DNA of 64,000 nt from Variovorax sp. PAMC 28711. Its GTDB lineage: Bacteria > Pseudomonadota > Gammaproteobacteria > Burkholderiales > Burkholderiaceae_C. Position 1 is the first letter of the stretch, and every line of letters starts with the position of its first letter. Below are positions 25,724 through 35,941 of this stretch, in pieces. The DNA is taken from the NCBI RefSeq assembly GCF_001577265.1, contig NZ_CP014517.1, forward strand, positions 1,417,001 to 1,481,000, given 5' to 3'. Under the pieces are notes generated by a model. That model searched no databases. It was not told where the DNA came from and saw only the letters and a list, made by a program, of their open reading frames with translations. A program made the position numbers and the translations under genes.

Positions 25724-26443
25724 ATGACCGAATCCGAATCGATGACCGACACTGAAACCCTCACTCCTGCTGCCACTGCGGCGCCCGTCGCCGAAGACAA
25801 ACGCGCGCGCCACAAGCCGCGCGGCCAGAAGCCGCAGGGCAACGCCCCCCGCGCGGCGCGCAAGGTGCACCCCGTGCTCGAACAGCTGTTCGGCCTGTAC
25901 CCGAAGATGTTCGGCCCGCGTTTCCTGCCGCTCAAGCTCGGCGTGTTCCAGGACCTGATGGCGCAGCACGGCGACCTCTTCAAGAAGGAAGACCTGAAGG
26001 TCGCGCTCGGCCTGCATGCGCGCTCCACGCGCTACCTCGAAGCCGTGGCGGCCGGCCATCCGCGCAGCGACCTGCAGGGCGAGCCGATCGAACCCGTGGC
26101 GCCCGAGCATGTGCACCACGCGATCCTCGAAGTGTTCAAGCGCCGCCAAGGCCGCTCCACCGACGATCTGCGCCCGCAGGTGATCACGCGCCTGGTCGCA
26201 GCCATCGAAGCCTCCGGCCTCAGCCGTGAAGACTACGACCTGCGCGTGCGCTCGCAGGACGAGGCGAACAACGCCCTGCTCGACGAAGCGCTCGCCGAAC
26301 TCGGTCGCCAGGCGGCGAAGCGCGAAGCCCTGCTGCGCGCTTTCGAAGCCAGCGGCAAGAGCGAAGCCGAATTCGCCGACATGTACGGCATGGATCCGAA
26401 GGAAGTGGCCGGCACCCTGGCGCGCGCCCGCGCCGCGACCTGA
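25724..26443 (+). CDS. ProQ/FinO family RNA chaperone
   Basis: The 239-residue protein has a disordered N-terminus with KRARHKPRGQKPQG, then a ProQ/FinO domain (about residues 48-155: PVLEQLFGLYPKMFG, LPLKLGVFQDL, ALGLHARSTRYLEAV). A helical C-terminal tail rich in Ala/Glu follows. Members bind structured RNAs, especially the base of terminator hairpins, and help sRNA or mRNA function. The genome context gives no specific RNA partner. It is followed after 23 bases by a strong bidirectional terminator. Confidence 0.9.
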   Translation: MTESESMTDTETLTPAATAAPVAEDKRARHKPRGQKPQGNAPRAARKVHPVLEQLFGLYPKMFGPRFLPLKLGVFQDLMAQHGDLFKKEDLKVALGLHARSTRYLEAVAAGHPRSDLQGEPIEPVAPEHVHHAILEVFKRRQGRSTDDLRPQVITRLVAAIEASGLSREDYDLRVRSQDEANNALLDEALAELGRQAAKREALLRAFEASGKSEAEFADMYGMDPKEVAGTLARARAAT

Positions 26444-26466
26444 CCCTGCGGCCGAAAGCGCCCATG

Positions 26467-26495
26467 AAAAAAGCCACGCACTGCGGGGCTTTTTT
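26467..26495. terminator. Bidirectional intrinsic terminator between proQ-like and htpX
   Basis: Six A, GCC-A-CGC, an ACT loop, GCG-G-GGC and six T form a symmetric hairpin that can end transcription from both converging genes. Confidence 0.85.
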
Positions 26496-26511
26496 CTGAG
26501 GCGGCGAACCG

Positions 26512-27387
26512 TCAGGCGTGCCCGTTTTGCAGCGCAGCGATGCGCTCTTCGATCGGTGGGTGCGTGGCGAACAGCTTGCCCATCGTGCCGGTGATGCCCA
26601 TCGCCTCGACCGCTTTCGGCAGCTCGCCGGCCGGCAATCCGCCCAGGCGCGCCAGTGCATTCATCATGGGTTGCTTGCGGCCCATCAGCGCAGCGGCGCC
26701 GGCGTCGGCCCGGAATTCGCGCTGGCGCGAGAACCAGGCCACCACGATCGCGGCAGCGAAGCCGAGCACGATGTCGAGCACGATCGTGCTGACGTAGTAG
26801 CCGATGCCCGGGCCCGAACTGCGGTCGTCGCCACGGCGCAGGAACGAATCGATCGCATAGCCGATCACGCGCGACAGGAACACCACGAAGGTGTTCATCA
26901 CGCCCTGGATCAACGCCATCGTGACCATGTCGCCGTTGGCGATGTGCGCGACCTCGTGGCCGATCACGGCCTCGACTTCTTCGCGCGTCATCCCCTGCAG
27001 GAGGCCGGTCGAGACCGCGACCAGCGACGAGTTCTTGAACGCGCCGGTGGCGAACGCGTTGGGCTCGCCTTCGAAGATCGCGACCTCGGGCATGCCGATG
27101 CCGGCCTTGTCGGCGAAGCCGCGCACGGTCGAGACGATCCACGCTTCGTCGGGCGTTTGCGGGTTGTCGATCATGCGCAGGCCGGCGGTCCATTTGGCCA
27201 TCGGCTTGCTGATGAGCAGCGAGATGATCGCGCCGCCGAAGCCGATGACCAGCGCGAAGCCGAGCAGCATCGGGAGGTTGAGGCCGTTGGCCGTCAGGAA
27301 CCGGTTGACGCCGAGCAGGCTGGCGACGATGCCGAGCACCGCGACCACCATGACGTTGGTCAGGACGAACAGAAGAATGCGTTTCAA
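26512..27387 (-). CDS. htpX: Membrane zinc metalloprotease HtpX
   Basis: The 291-residue inner-membrane M48 protease has two N-terminal helices (about residues 4-25 and 38-60), the zinc motif HEVAH at 144-148 and the third ligand Glu in [12 protein letters not shown]. Two further helices lie between them. It degrades misfolded membrane proteins together with FtsH and is a stress gene. The start is TTG at 27387, preceded by CGGAGA at proper distance. It gives the usual family length; an upstream ATG (27444) would add 19 unlike residues. Confidence 0.92.
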   Translation of the reverse strand: MKRILLFVLTNVMVVAVLGIVASLLGVNRFLTANGLNLPMLLGFALVIGFGGAIISLLISKPMAKWTAGLRMIDNPQTPDEAWIVSTVRGFADKAGIGMPEVAIFEGEPNAFATGAFKNSSLVAVSTGLLQGMTREEVEAVIGHEVAHIANGDMVTMALIQGVMNTFVVFLSRVIGYAIDSFLRRGDDRSSGPGIGYYVSTIVLDIVLGFAAAIVVAWFSRQREFRADAGAAALMGRKQPMMNALARLGGLPAGELPKAVEAMGITGTMGKLFATHPPIEERIAALQNGHA

Positions 27388-27440
27388 GTTGATTTCTCCG
27401 TGGGAAGGCTGTCGTTCATTTGGGGGCCGGGCGCCCCGCT

Positions 27441-28184
27441 TCAAGCAAGCTGACGCCGCGGTCGAAAAACGTCGGCGTCATCATAGAAAGAAGGGCTCGT
27501 GTTGTCGGGCCACCAGCCCGGCACGCCGAGCACCGGCAGCGGCACGAAAGGCTTGGTGGCGAGGTGCGCCGCCGAGAGCGCCGCGGCGATGCATTCGTCG
27601 ACAGGGTAAATCGACTGGCACGCGCCGGGTGCGAAGAGCACATGCGCCGTCAGGCCTTTGCGTGGCGCGGTCAACTTTTCGAGCAGTGCATGGCCGAAGA
27701 GCAGCAGGCGCGCCTCTTGCCAGCGTGCGCGTTCGGTCACAAAAAGCCGGTGCCAGTCGCGGGCGACAAGCGCCTCCCACAGCGCGGGCGGCGCGTCGAG
27801 CACGGCGCCGTTCTCGTCGAACAGCGTGAGCGCATCACGCAGCGGCCCGCGTTGCTGGCCGACGCCGTGGCGCGCGATGTCGGCCGCCTGCAGTTCGTTG
27901 AGCCGGCGTTTACTCAGCGGGAAATGCAGCCACACGAGCCCGTTGAAGAAGTCGTGCAGGTTGTCGCGTGTGGGGACGGTGCCGGTGTCGAAGATGTGCG
28001 CTTCGTAGGCGGTGCCGGCCGGCAACCCGTTTTGCGAAATGAAGTGCGGCCCCTTCGGCGTGCGCGCCGCTTCCAGAGCGGCCGCGACGGATGCGCATTG
28101 CGCGGCGGCGCAAACGGTCTCGCCGCGCCCACGGATCGGCGCCATCCAGGGCGGCGCCCAGTCGATGGGCGCCGCGGGGCTCAC
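27441..28184 (-). CDS. DUF3025 family protein
   Basis: The 247-residue protein matches DUF3025, a family of unknown function frequent in beta- and gammaproteobacteria: [24 protein letters not shown] and [12 protein letters not shown] are its typical segments. There is no signal peptide or membrane helix. The GTG start at 28184 overlaps the stop of the NYN-domain gene (GTGA), placing it third in a pyrC-NYN-DUF3025 run. No catalytic function can be stated; the conserved His and Asp residues could bind metal, which is only a guess. Confidence 0.82.
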   Translation of the reverse strand: MSPAAPIDWAPPWMAPIRGRGETVCAAAQCASVAAALEAARTPKGPHFISQNGLPAGTAYEAHIFDTGTVPTRDNLHDFFNGLVWLHFPLSKRRLNELQAADIARHGVGQQRGPLRDALTLFDENGAVLDAPPALWEALVARDWHRLFVTERARWQEARLLLFGHALLEKLTAPRKGLTAHVLFAPGACQSIYPVDECIAAALSAAHLATKPFVPLPVLGVPGWWPDNTSPSFYDDADVFRPRRQLA

Positions 28185-29014
28185 GCCGCAGGCGCGCCCG
28201 TCCACCGGATGCGATCGGGGTGCTGCAGCACGGCGAACTCGGCGGTGAGCTTGTCGAAGAGCTTGAGCGAGCTGCCGTGCTTGCCGAGCAGGCCGGCCGC
28301 ACGCAGCGCCTGTGCCGCGTCGTTGAGCGCGACCTCCTTGCCGCTGCGCAGTGCGGGCACCGCCTGCAGGATGAACTCCGCGGCTTCCGACGGCGGCTTG
28401 GGCTTCGGCGCCGTCTTTTTCGCGGCCGCGGAACGCGAGGTCTTTTTCGCGGCCGCGGAACGCGAGGTCTTTTTCGCGGCAGGCGCGGTCTTGGCAGCAG
28501 CGGTCTTGGCGGCGGGCCGCGCGCGGGTCTTGCGGGCCGCCGCGGTGGCGGGTGCGCTGGCCGCCGCGGGGGTCACGCCGCCGCGAACGCCGTGGTGGGC
28601 GAGGTCGGTGAACTCGTCGTACACGCCGACGGTTTCTTCGCCGGTCTTGCCCTGCTGGCCGATGCCGCAGACGCGACAGCCCTTTTCGCGCAGGCGGATC
28701 ACGAGCGGCGCGAAGTCGGAGTCGGACGACACCAGCACCACGACATCGGGCCGCTCGGCGATCACCAGGTCGACCGCGTCGACCGCGAGCGCGATGTCGG
28801 TGCTGTTCTTGCCGGCCGAGATGTTGACCATCGGCCGCACCGACAGCCGCTTGAAGAGCGCCTGCTGCTTGACCGCCGTCTCGGCATTGCAATAGGCGCG
28901 GCGCACGTGCACCGCGCCGTGTTCGGTCAGCGTGCGCTGCACGGCCTGCTCGATGACATCGGAGGAGACGTTATCGGCGTCGATGAGGAGCATCACGCGG
29001 AGGGTGGGGGTCAT
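28181..29014 (-). CDS. NYN (LabA/DUF88) PIN-like ribonuclease-fold protein with basic tail
   Basis: The 277-residue protein has an N-terminal NYN domain (residues 5-150) with acidic clusters of the PIN-like nuclease fold: [24 protein letters not shown] and [12 protein letters not shown] Lys/Ala/Arg-rich linker follows, with two exact copies of a nine-residue repeat (TSRSAAAKK). The C-terminal domain resembles OST-HTH/LOTUS-type RNA-binding folds ([15 protein letters not shown]). It likely binds or cuts RNA. It is coupled by ATGA to pyrC upstream and GTGA to the DUF3025 gene downstream. Confidence 0.88.
   Translation of the reverse strand: MTPTLRVMLLIDADNVSSDVIEQAVQRTLTEHGAVHVRRAYCNAETAVKQQALFKRLSVRPMVNISAGKNSTDIALAVDAVDLVIAERPDVVVLVSSDSDFAPLVIRLREKGCRVCGIGQQGKTGEETVGVYDEFTDLAHHGVRGGVTPAAASAPATAAARKTRARPAAKTAAAKTAPAAKKTSRSAAAKKTSRSAAAKKTAPKPKPPSEAAEFILQAVPALRSGKEVALNDAAQALRAAGLLGKHGSSLKLFDKLTAEFAVLQHPDRIRWTGAPAA
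28413..28480. repeat. 27-bp tandem repeat, about 2.5 copies, in the NYN gene
   Basis: Two exact 27-bp units (28413-28439 and 28440-28466) and a 14-bp partial third encode the basic linker. The length keeps the frame, so copy-number change would lengthen or shorten the linker without a frameshift. Confidence 0.9.
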
Positions 29015-30051
29015 GCGAGTTTCCAGTTGAGCGTTTCGCCGCCGCACAGCGGCTTGAGCGTGGCGTCGCCGTAGGGCACGGTTTCGGGCACCGTCCACGG
29101 TTCGCGCTTGAGCGTGAGGGTGTCGGTGTGGCGCGGCAGGCCGTAGAAGTCGGGGCCGTGCAGGCTGGCGAAGCCTTCGAGCTTGTCGAGCGCATCGGCG
29201 TTGTCGAAGGCCTGCGCGTAGAGCTCGATCGCGGTGAGCGCGGTGTAGCAACCCGCGCAGCCGAAAGCGTGCTCCTTCAGGTGCGCGGCGTGCGGTGCGC
29301 TGTCGGTGCCGAGGAAGAAGCGGTCGCTGCCGCTGGTGGCGGCGTCGACCAGCGCCAGTCGATGGGTCTCGCGCTTGAGCACCGGCAGGCAGTAGTAGTG
29401 CGGCCGGATGCCGCCGGTGAAGAGCGCGTTGCGGTTGTACAGCAGGTGGTGCGCGGTGATGGTGGCGGCGGTGAACCGGCCAGCCTCGCGCACGTACTCG
29501 GCGCCCTCTTTCGTGGTGAGGTGCTCGAACACGATCTTGAGCTCGGGGAAGTCGCGACGCAGCGGAATCATCACGCGCTCGACGAAGACAGCCTCGCGAT
29601 CGAACAGGTCGATGGCGGGGTCGGTCACCTCGCCGTGGATCAGCAGCAGCAGGCCGTGCTTTTGCATGGCCTCGAGCGTCTTGTAGGTGTGGCGGATGTC
29701 GGTCACGCCGGCGTCGCTGTGGGTGGTGGCGCCGGCCGGATAAAGCTTGAGCGCTTTCACGCCGGCTTGGGCTGCGAGCGCGATCTCTTCGGGCGGCAGC
29801 TTGTCGGTGAGGTAGAGCGACATCACGGGCTCGAAGGCCACGCCGGCGGGCACGGCGGCCAGGATGCGGTCGCGGTAGTCGAGCGCCTGCTGCGCGGTGG
29901 TCACGGGCGGACGCAGGTTCGGCATGATCAGCGCCCGGCCGAACTGGCGCGCCGAATGCGGCACGACGGCTTCGAGCGCGGCACCGTCGCGTACATGCAG
30001 GTGCCAGTCGTCGGGGCGGAGAAGGGTGAGGGTGTCTGCGGAACGCGTCAT
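29011..30051 (-). CDS. pyrC: Dihydroorotase (class II)
   Basis: The 346-residue zinc enzyme closes carbamoyl-aspartate to dihydroorotate in pyrimidine synthesis. Metal ligands are visible: His17 and His19 in HLHVRDG, carboxylated Lys102 in ALKLYPAG, His in LIHGEV and FEHLTT, and Asp in LGTDSAPH. Length matches E. coli PyrC (348 residues). ATG at 30051 fits the family N-terminus; an upstream ATG would add 40 unlike residues. It is followed by the NYN gene with ATGA overlap and is divergent from the amidase gene. Confidence 0.95.
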   Translation of the reverse strand: MTRSADTLTLLRPDDWHLHVRDGAALEAVVPHSARQFGRALIMPNLRPPVTTAQQALDYRDRILAAVPAGVAFEPVMSLYLTDKLPPEEIALAAQAGVKALKLYPAGATTHSDAGVTDIRHTYKTLEAMQKHGLLLLIHGEVTDPAIDLFDREAVFVERVMIPLRRDFPELKIVFEHLTTKEGAEYVREAGRFTAATITAHHLLYNRNALFTGGIRPHYYCLPVLKRETHRLALVDAATSGSDRFFLGTDSAPHAAHLKEHAFGCAGCYTALTAIELYAQAFDNADALDKLEGFASLHGPDFYGLPRHTDTLTLKREPWTVPETVPYGDATLKPLCGGETLNWKLA

Positions 30052-30169
30052 GCCGCGATTCTCCCATCGCGCCTCGCGTGCGCATCGGCAAGGCAGGCCA
30101 GGGCTGCAGCGTGCAGCCTCGTCATTGCGCATGGCGCCGTAGATCGCTGCCTGATAACGTTGTCGCACC

Positions 30170-31351
30170 ATGCCCCTGCAAGACTCCGCCCACGCTTTCG
30201 TTCCCTACCCCGATACGCCGGTGCCGTGCGCCTCGACCGGCCCGCTGGCCGGCCTCAGCTTCGGCGTGAAGGACCTGTACGACGTCGCCGGCTACCCGAC
30301 CGGTGGCGGCAGCCCCTTCCTGCTCGCGATGTCGGGCATCAAGACGCGCACTGCGCCCGCGGTGCAGCGACTGCTCGACGCCGGCGCGCGCTTCGTCGGC
30401 AAGACCGTCACCGACGAGCTCGCCTTCTCGATGAACGGCAACAACGCACACTTCGGCGCGCCGATCAACGGCGCCGCCAAGGACCGCATCGCGGGCGGCA
30501 GTTCGTCGGGCTCGGCATCGGCCGTGTCGTCGGGCCTGTGCGACTTCGCGCTCGGCAGCGACACCGGCGGCTCGGTGCGCGCGCCGGCCAACCACTGCAA
30601 CCTGTACGGCCTGCGGCCGACGCATGGACGCATCGGCCTCGAAGGCGTGCTCGACCTCGCGCCGAGCCTCGACACCTGCGGCTGGTTCGCGCGCGACATC
30701 GGCACGTTCGCGCGGGTGGCCGACGTGCTGCTCGGCGCCGACCCCGCGCCGCTGCCCGCCGACGTGCGCCTGCTGTGGCCGGAAGACCTGTGGGCCATGC
30801 TGGCTGCGCCGGTCGTCCAGGCGCTCGGCCCCGCCGCCGACACCGTACAGGCCGCGCTCGGCCAGGCCCGCAGCGTCAAGCACATCGCGCTGGGCGACTG
30901 GGACGCGATGTACTGGAACTTTCGCTACGTGCAGGGCCGCGAAGCCTGGCTCACCGACGGGCCGCTGATCGAGCGCTACGCACCGCCGCTCGGCCCCGGC
31001 GTGGCGGAGCGTTTTGCGTGGTCGCGCGACGTGACCGACGACCAAGTGAACGGCGCGCGCATTTTTCGCGCGGCGTTTCGCGATCAGCTCGCCGCGCTGC
31101 TCGGCCCCGACGGCGTGCTGCTGATGCCCACGATGCCCGACGTCGCACCGCAGCGCGTGGCCGAAGAGAGCAGCCTCGAGGACTACCGCGACAAGGCGAT
31201 CCGCATGCTCTGCGTCGCCGGGCTCAGCGGCTTCCCGCAGCTGTCGATGCCGCTCGCGCAACGCGACGGCGCGCCGCTCGGTCTTTCGCTGCTCGGGCCG
31301 GCCGGGTCCGACCGTTCGCTGGTCGCGCTGGCGGAACGCATCGCGCCCTGA
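30170..31351 (+). CDS. Amidase signature family hydrolase
   Basis: The 393-residue enzyme has the Ser-cisSer-Lys triad of the family: Lys34 in [10 protein letters not shown], the Gly/Ser-rich stretch AGGSSSGSA (108-116) and nucleophile Ser135 in DTGGSVRAP. It is shorter than GatA and lacks GatA-specific C-terminal parts, so a catabolic amidase is more likely. It releases ammonia from an amide. A TRAP transporter on the same strand begins 180 bases later; the amidase may act on the imported compound, but no promoter evidence links them. Confidence 0.9.
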   Translation: MPLQDSAHAFVPYPDTPVPCASTGPLAGLSFGVKDLYDVAGYPTGGGSPFLLAMSGIKTRTAPAVQRLLDAGARFVGKTVTDELAFSMNGNNAHFGAPINGAAKDRIAGGSSSGSASAVSSGLCDFALGSDTGGSVRAPANHCNLYGLRPTHGRIGLEGVLDLAPSLDTCGWFARDIGTFARVADVLLGADPAPLPADVRLLWPEDLWAMLAAPVVQALGPAADTVQAALGQARSVKHIALGDWDAMYWNFRYVQGREAWLTDGPLIERYAPPLGPGVAERFAWSRDVTDDQVNGARIFRAAFRDQLAALLGPDGVLLMPTMPDVAPQRVAEESSLEDYRDKAIRMLCVAGLSGFPQLSMPLAQRDGAPLGLSLLGPAGSDRSLVALAERIAP

Positions 31352-31531
31352 TCCGGGTTAGGGCGCCCTGCCCACCTGATCGCGCGGGGTCGGCGGGCAA
31401 GAAGGGATGCCCAACGTCGCGGGGAAAGTCCGGATGGAAAGAAAAGTCACGGCCGTTACGATTCGGAGCCGCCGGCCCGCCGCAACTGCGCCGCGGACCG
31501 AAAACACTCCAATAACAGCCACCCTCCCCGC

Positions 31532-32080
31532 ATGTCTTCCCCACCTGAATCCGGCCCCTTGCTGGATGCCACGAGCCCCCTGAGCACCGACCTCCCGGCC
31601 ACCGACGAGCCCGTCAAGGTGCCGCTGGCCATCGAAGACTGGGGCACCGTCCTCATCATGGGCCTGCTGGCCTGCATCACGTTCGCCAACGTGCTGGTGC
31701 GCTATCTCACCGATTCGTCTTTCGCCTGGACGGAGGAGTTTTCGGTCTTTCTGATGATCCTGCTGGCGATGGTCGGCGGCTGCGGCGCGGTCGCCCGCGA
31801 CCGGCACATCCGGATCGAGTATTTCTCGGGCGAGGGCTCGATCGCGCGGCGTCGCCGGCTTGCACAGCTCGGCGCGGCCTTGGTGGCGCTGCTCTTCTTC
31901 CTGATGGCAGCGCTCAGCGTGCGCGTGGTGTGGGACGACTACCGCTTCGAGGAAACCTCGCCGGGCATCGGCGTCCCGCAGTGGTGGTATTCGGTCTGGC
32001 TGCCGATCGTGTCGACCGCGATCGCGCTGCGCGCGGTGGGCCTGTTCATCCGCCGGGGCCGCGACAAGGGCGCCGCATGA
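31532..32080 (+). CDS. TRAP transporter small permease (DctQ)
   Basis: The 182-residue membrane protein has four hydrophobic segments (about 40-60, 72-92, 112-132, 150-172) and the DctQ signature FANVLVRYLTDSSFAWTEEF. It is the small membrane subunit of a tripartite, sodium-driven solute importer. It overlaps the large permease by ATGA. The 180 bases upstream hold the likely promoter, but no clear hexamers are seen. Confidence 0.92.
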   Translation: MSSPPESGPLLDATSPLSTDLPATDEPVKVPLAIEDWGTVLIMGLLACITFANVLVRYLTDSSFAWTEEFSVFLMILLAMVGGCGAVARDRHIRIEYFSGEGSIARRRRLAQLGAALVALLFFLMAALSVRVVWDDYRFEETSPGIGVPQWWYSVWLPIVSTAIALRAVGLFIRRGRDKGAA

Positions 32081-33375
32081 TCGCCACCCTCCTCTTCATT
32101 GCCTTCCTCGCGCTGATGCTGCTCGGCGTGCCGATCGGCGCCGCACTCGGGCTCGCGGGCGCCGTGTGCATCGCGCTGGCCAACAGCGACGCGCAATGGT
32201 TCGGTCTCCTGGCCGTGCCGCAGAACTTCTACGCCGGCCTCGGCAAATACCCGTTGCTGGCCATCCCGATGTTCGTGCTGGTCGGCTCGATCTTCGACCG
32301 CTCCGGCGTCGCATTGCGGCTCGTGAACTTCGCGATCGCGATCGTCGGGCGCGGCCCCGGCATGCTGCCGCTGGTGACCATCGGCGTGGCCATGTTCATG
32401 GGCGGCATTTCCGGCTCCGGGCCCGCCACGGCTGCGGCCGTCGGCGGCGTGATGATCCTGGCCATGTCGCGCGCCGGCTATCCGCCGGCTTTCGCGGCCA
32501 CCGTGGTGGGTGCGGCGGCTGCAACGGACATCCTGATCCCGCCGTCGGTGGCGTTCATCGTGTACTCGGTGCTCGTGCCACAGGCGTCGGTGCCGGCGCT
32601 GTTCGCCGCCGGCATGATCCCGGGCATCCTGGCCGGCCTGGCGCTCATCGTTCCAGCCGTGCTGATCTCGCGCCAGCACAACATGGGTCAACTCGAATCG
32701 ACGATGCCGCGCCCGCCGTTCTGGCGCAGCCTGATGGAAGCGAGTTGGGGTCTTGCCGCACCGGTGCTGATCCTCGGCGGCATGCGGCTGGGCTGGTTCA
32801 CCCCGACCGAAGCAGCGGTGGTGGCGGTGTTCTACGGCCTCTTCGTCGGCATGGTGGTGCACCGGACGATCAAGGTGCGCGATCTGTTCGTGATCCTGCG
32901 CGAATCGGGCGAGCTGTCTGCCGTGATCCTGATCGTGGTGTCGCTCGCCGGCATCTTTGCCTATTCGCTCTCGACGCTCGGCGTGATCGATCCGGTGGCG
33001 AACGCCATCGTGAATTCCGGCCTGGGTGAATACGGCGTGCTGGCGCTGCTGATCGTGCTGCTGATCACCGTCGGCATGTTCCTCGACGGCGTCTCGATCT
33101 TCCTGATCTTCGTGCCGCTGCTCTGGCCGATCGTCCAGTTCTACAAATGGGACCCGGTGTGGTTCGGCGTGATCCTCACACTGAAGGTGGCGCTCGGCCA
33201 GTTCACGCCGCCGCTGGCCGTCAACCTGATGGTGTCGTGCCGCATCGCCAACGTGCGCATGGAAGAAACCGTGCGCTGGGTCGGCTGGCTGCTGTTCTCC
33301 ATGTTCCTCGTGATGGTCGCGGTGATCATCTGGCCCCAGCTGGCCCTCTGGCTTCCCCACAAACTCGGCTACTGA
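32077..33375 (+). CDS. TRAP transporter large permease (DctM)
   Basis: The 432-residue protein has about twelve membrane helices with DctM features: LLAIPMFVLVGSIFDRSG, FMGGISGSGPATAAAVG, TDILIPPSVAFIVYSVL and FTPTEAAVVAV. It forms the sodium/solute channel with the preceding DctQ protein. It starts within the DctQ stop codon and is followed after 23 bases by the binding-protein gene. The order DctQ-DctM-DctP is common for this subfamily. Confidence 0.94.
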   Translation: MIATLLFIAFLALMLLGVPIGAALGLAGAVCIALANSDAQWFGLLAVPQNFYAGLGKYPLLAIPMFVLVGSIFDRSGVALRLVNFAIAIVGRGPGMLPLVTIGVAMFMGGISGSGPATAAAVGGVMILAMSRAGYPPAFAATVVGAAAATDILIPPSVAFIVYSVLVPQASVPALFAAGMIPGILAGLALIVPAVLISRQHNMGQLESTMPRPPFWRSLMEASWGLAAPVLILGGMRLGWFTPTEAAVVAVFYGLFVGMVVHRTIKVRDLFVILRESGELSAVILIVVSLAGIFAYSLSTLGVIDPVANAIVNSGLGEYGVLALLIVLLITVGMFLDGVSIFLIFVPLLWPIVQFYKWDPVWFGVILTLKVALGQFTPPLAVNLMVSCRIANVRMEETVRWVGWLLFSMFLVMVAVIIWPQLALWLPHKLGY

Positions 33376-33398
33376 GCTTTTTTTCCAGGAGACAAACC

Positions 33399-34445
33399 AT
33401 GAAATTCCGTCGCACCCTTCTCGCTTCACTGAGCGTGGCCGCCATCGCCACGGCGCTGGGTACCTTTTCGGTCGCCGCCACGGCGCAGATGGCCTACAAG
33501 CCCGAATACAAGATGTCGCTGGTGCTCGGCCCGCCGACGCCGTGGGGCCAGGCCGGGAAGATCTGGGCCGACCTCGTGAAGGAACGCACCCAGGGCCGCA
33601 TCAACATCAAGCTGTACCCCGGCGTGTCGCTGATCCAGGGCGACCAGACGCGCGAGTTCAGCGCGCTGCGCCAGGGCGTGATCGACATGGCCGTGGGATC
33701 AACCATCAACTGGTCGCCGCAGGTCAAGCAGCTCAACCTCTTCTCGATGCCCTTCCTGATGCCCGACTACGCGGCCATCGATGCGCTGACACAAGGCGAG
33801 GTCGGCAAGGACATGTTCGCCACGCTCGAAAAAGCCGGCGTGGTGCCGCTCGCCTGGGGCGAGAACGGCTACCGTGAACTGACCAACTCGAAGCGTTCGA
33901 TCCGCACCCCGGCCGACCTGAAGGGCATGAAGCTGCGCGTGGTCGGCTCGCCGATCTTTGCCGACATGTTCAGCGCGATGGGCGCCAACCCGACGCAAAT
34001 GAGCTGGGCCGATGCGCAGCCGGCGCTCGCCAGCGGCGCGGTCGACGGCCAGGAGAATCCGCTCTTCCTGTTCACCGTGCTGAAGATGCAGAACGTCGGC
34101 CAGAAGTTCGTGACGACCTGGGGTTACGTGGCCGACCCGCTGATCTTCGTGGTCAACAAGGAGATCTGGGCCTCGTGGACGCCGGCCGACCAGGCGGTCG
34201 TGAAGCAGGCCGCCCTCGACGCCGGCAAGCAGGAAATCGCCATCGCCCGCAAGGGCCTGGTCGAAGCCGGCAAGCCGGTGTTGAAGGAGATCGAAGGCAT
34301 GGGCGTCACCGTCACGCAACTCACGCCCGCCGAGCGCGAAGAGTTCGTCAAGATCACGCGCCCCGTCTACACCAAGTGGAAATCGACCGTGGGCGCCGAC
34401 CTGGTGACCAAGGCCGAGAAAGCCGTGGCGGCACGCAAGCAGTAA
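33399..34445 (+). CDS. TRAP transporter solute-binding protein (DctP)
   Basis: The 348-residue periplasmic protein has a signal peptide (MKFRRTLLASLSV... with cleavage near ATAQ), then the DctP fold. The conserved Arg that grips a substrate carboxylate is in KGMKLRVVGSP, and VDGQENPL is a family signature. CCAGGAGA upstream gives a good ribosome site for the ATG at 33399. The substrate is presumably an organic acid; which one cannot be read. Transcription ends at a perfect hairpin 20 bases after the stop. Confidence 0.94.
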   Translation: MKFRRTLLASLSVAAIATALGTFSVAATAQMAYKPEYKMSLVLGPPTPWGQAGKIWADLVKERTQGRINIKLYPGVSLIQGDQTREFSALRQGVIDMAVGSTINWSPQVKQLNLFSMPFLMPDYAAIDALTQGEVGKDMFATLEKAGVVPLAWGENGYRELTNSKRSIRTPADLKGMKLRVVGSPIFADMFSAMGANPTQMSWADAQPALASGAVDGQENPLFLFTVLKMQNVGQKFVTTWGYVADPLIFVVNKEIWASWTPADQAVVKQAALDAGKQEIAIARKGLVEAGKPVLKEIEGMGVTVTQLTPAEREEFVKITRPVYTKWKSTVGADLVTKAEKAVAARKQ

Positions 34446-34464
34446 CCGCCCGCGCTTCGCCTGC

Positions 34465-34493
34465 GAAAAAGCCCCGCACAGCGGGGCTTTTTC
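34465..34493. terminator. Bidirectional intrinsic terminator
   Basis: A perfect 13-bp stem GAAAAAGCCCCGC/GCGGGGCTTTTTC with an ACA loop lies between the converging dctP and gltL genes. Confidence 0.92.
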
Positions 34494-34508
34494 ATGTGCG
34501 CCAGCGGT

Positions 34509-35258
<750 letters not shown>

Positions 35259-35271
35259 TTTTTCTCTCCGG

Positions 35272-35940
35272 TCAGCGAATGATGGCGATCTTCTTGTGCA
35301 GCCGCTTCACCAGCCAGGAGAGCGAATAGCACAGGACGAAGTAAACGACGGCGGCCAGCAGGTAGGCCTCTTCGGGACGCCCGAAGTTCTTGCCGGCGGA
35401 GTCGAAGCCCTTGAACAGGTCGTAGGCGCCGATGGCATAGACCAGCGAGGTGTCCTGAAACAGGATGATGGTCTGCGTGAGCAGCACCGGCAGCATGTTG
35501 CGGAACGCCTGCGGCAGGATCACCAGCTTCATGTTCTGGCCGTAGGTCATCCCGACCGCCTGGCCCGCATGCACCTGGCCGCGGGGGATCGACTGAATGC
35601 CGGCCCGCATGATCTCGCTGAAATAAGCGGCTTCGAACGCGACGAAGGTGATCACCGCCGAATACTCCGCGCCGATCGGACGGCCGATCATGATGGGCAC
35701 CAGCAGGAAGAACCACAAGATCACCATCACCAGCGGAATGCTGCGCATGCCGTTGACGTAGATCGCGGCCGGCACGTCGAGCCATTTCTTGCCCGACAGA
35801 CGCATGAGCGCGAGGATCGTGCCGAAGAAAATGCCGCCCAGCGTGGCGATGATCGTCAGCGTGACGCTGAAGTAGAAGCCCTTGAGCAGCCAGTCGGTGA
35901 CCAGTGCCCAGTTGAAGAAGGAAAAATCGAGACCCATCAT
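35272..35940 (-). CDS. gltK: Glutamate/aspartate ABC transporter permease
   Basis: The 222-residue permease has five predicted helices with [24 protein letters not shown] and the EAA-loop region [23 protein letters not shown]. The ATG at 35940 follows GGGAGGACATT and starts one base after the gltJ stop; the next codon is also ATG. It pairs with the GltJ-like protein to form the channel. Confidence 0.92.
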   Translation of the reverse strand: MMGLDFSFFNWALVTDWLLKGFYFSVTLTIIATLGGIFFGTILALMRLSGKKWLDVPAAIYVNGMRSIPLVMVILWFFLLVPIMIGRPIGAEYSAVITFVAFEAAYFSEIMRAGIQSIPRGQVHAGQAVGMTYGQNMKLVILPQAFRNMLPVLLTQTIILFQDTSLVYAIGAYDLFKGFDSAGKNFGRPEEAYLLAAVVYFVLCYSLSWLVKRLHKKIAIIR

Positions 35941-35941
35941 G

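Noticed and set aside
26518..27453. 311-residue plus-strand frame opposite htpX
   Set aside because: The minus strand has the complete HtpX protease with HEVAH and correct length. The plus frame is a His/Asp-rich shadow.
28413..28480. Short repeats considered as a CRISPR array
   Set aside because: Units are directly adjacent without spacers, are in frame inside a coding gene, and there are no cas genes.
31410..31440. GGGGAAAGTCCGGATGG, resembling the conserved start of RNase P RNA
   Set aside because: No P4 partner, no 3' conserved region and no P1 pairing are nearby, and a full rnpB is at 19378-19742. Treated as chance.
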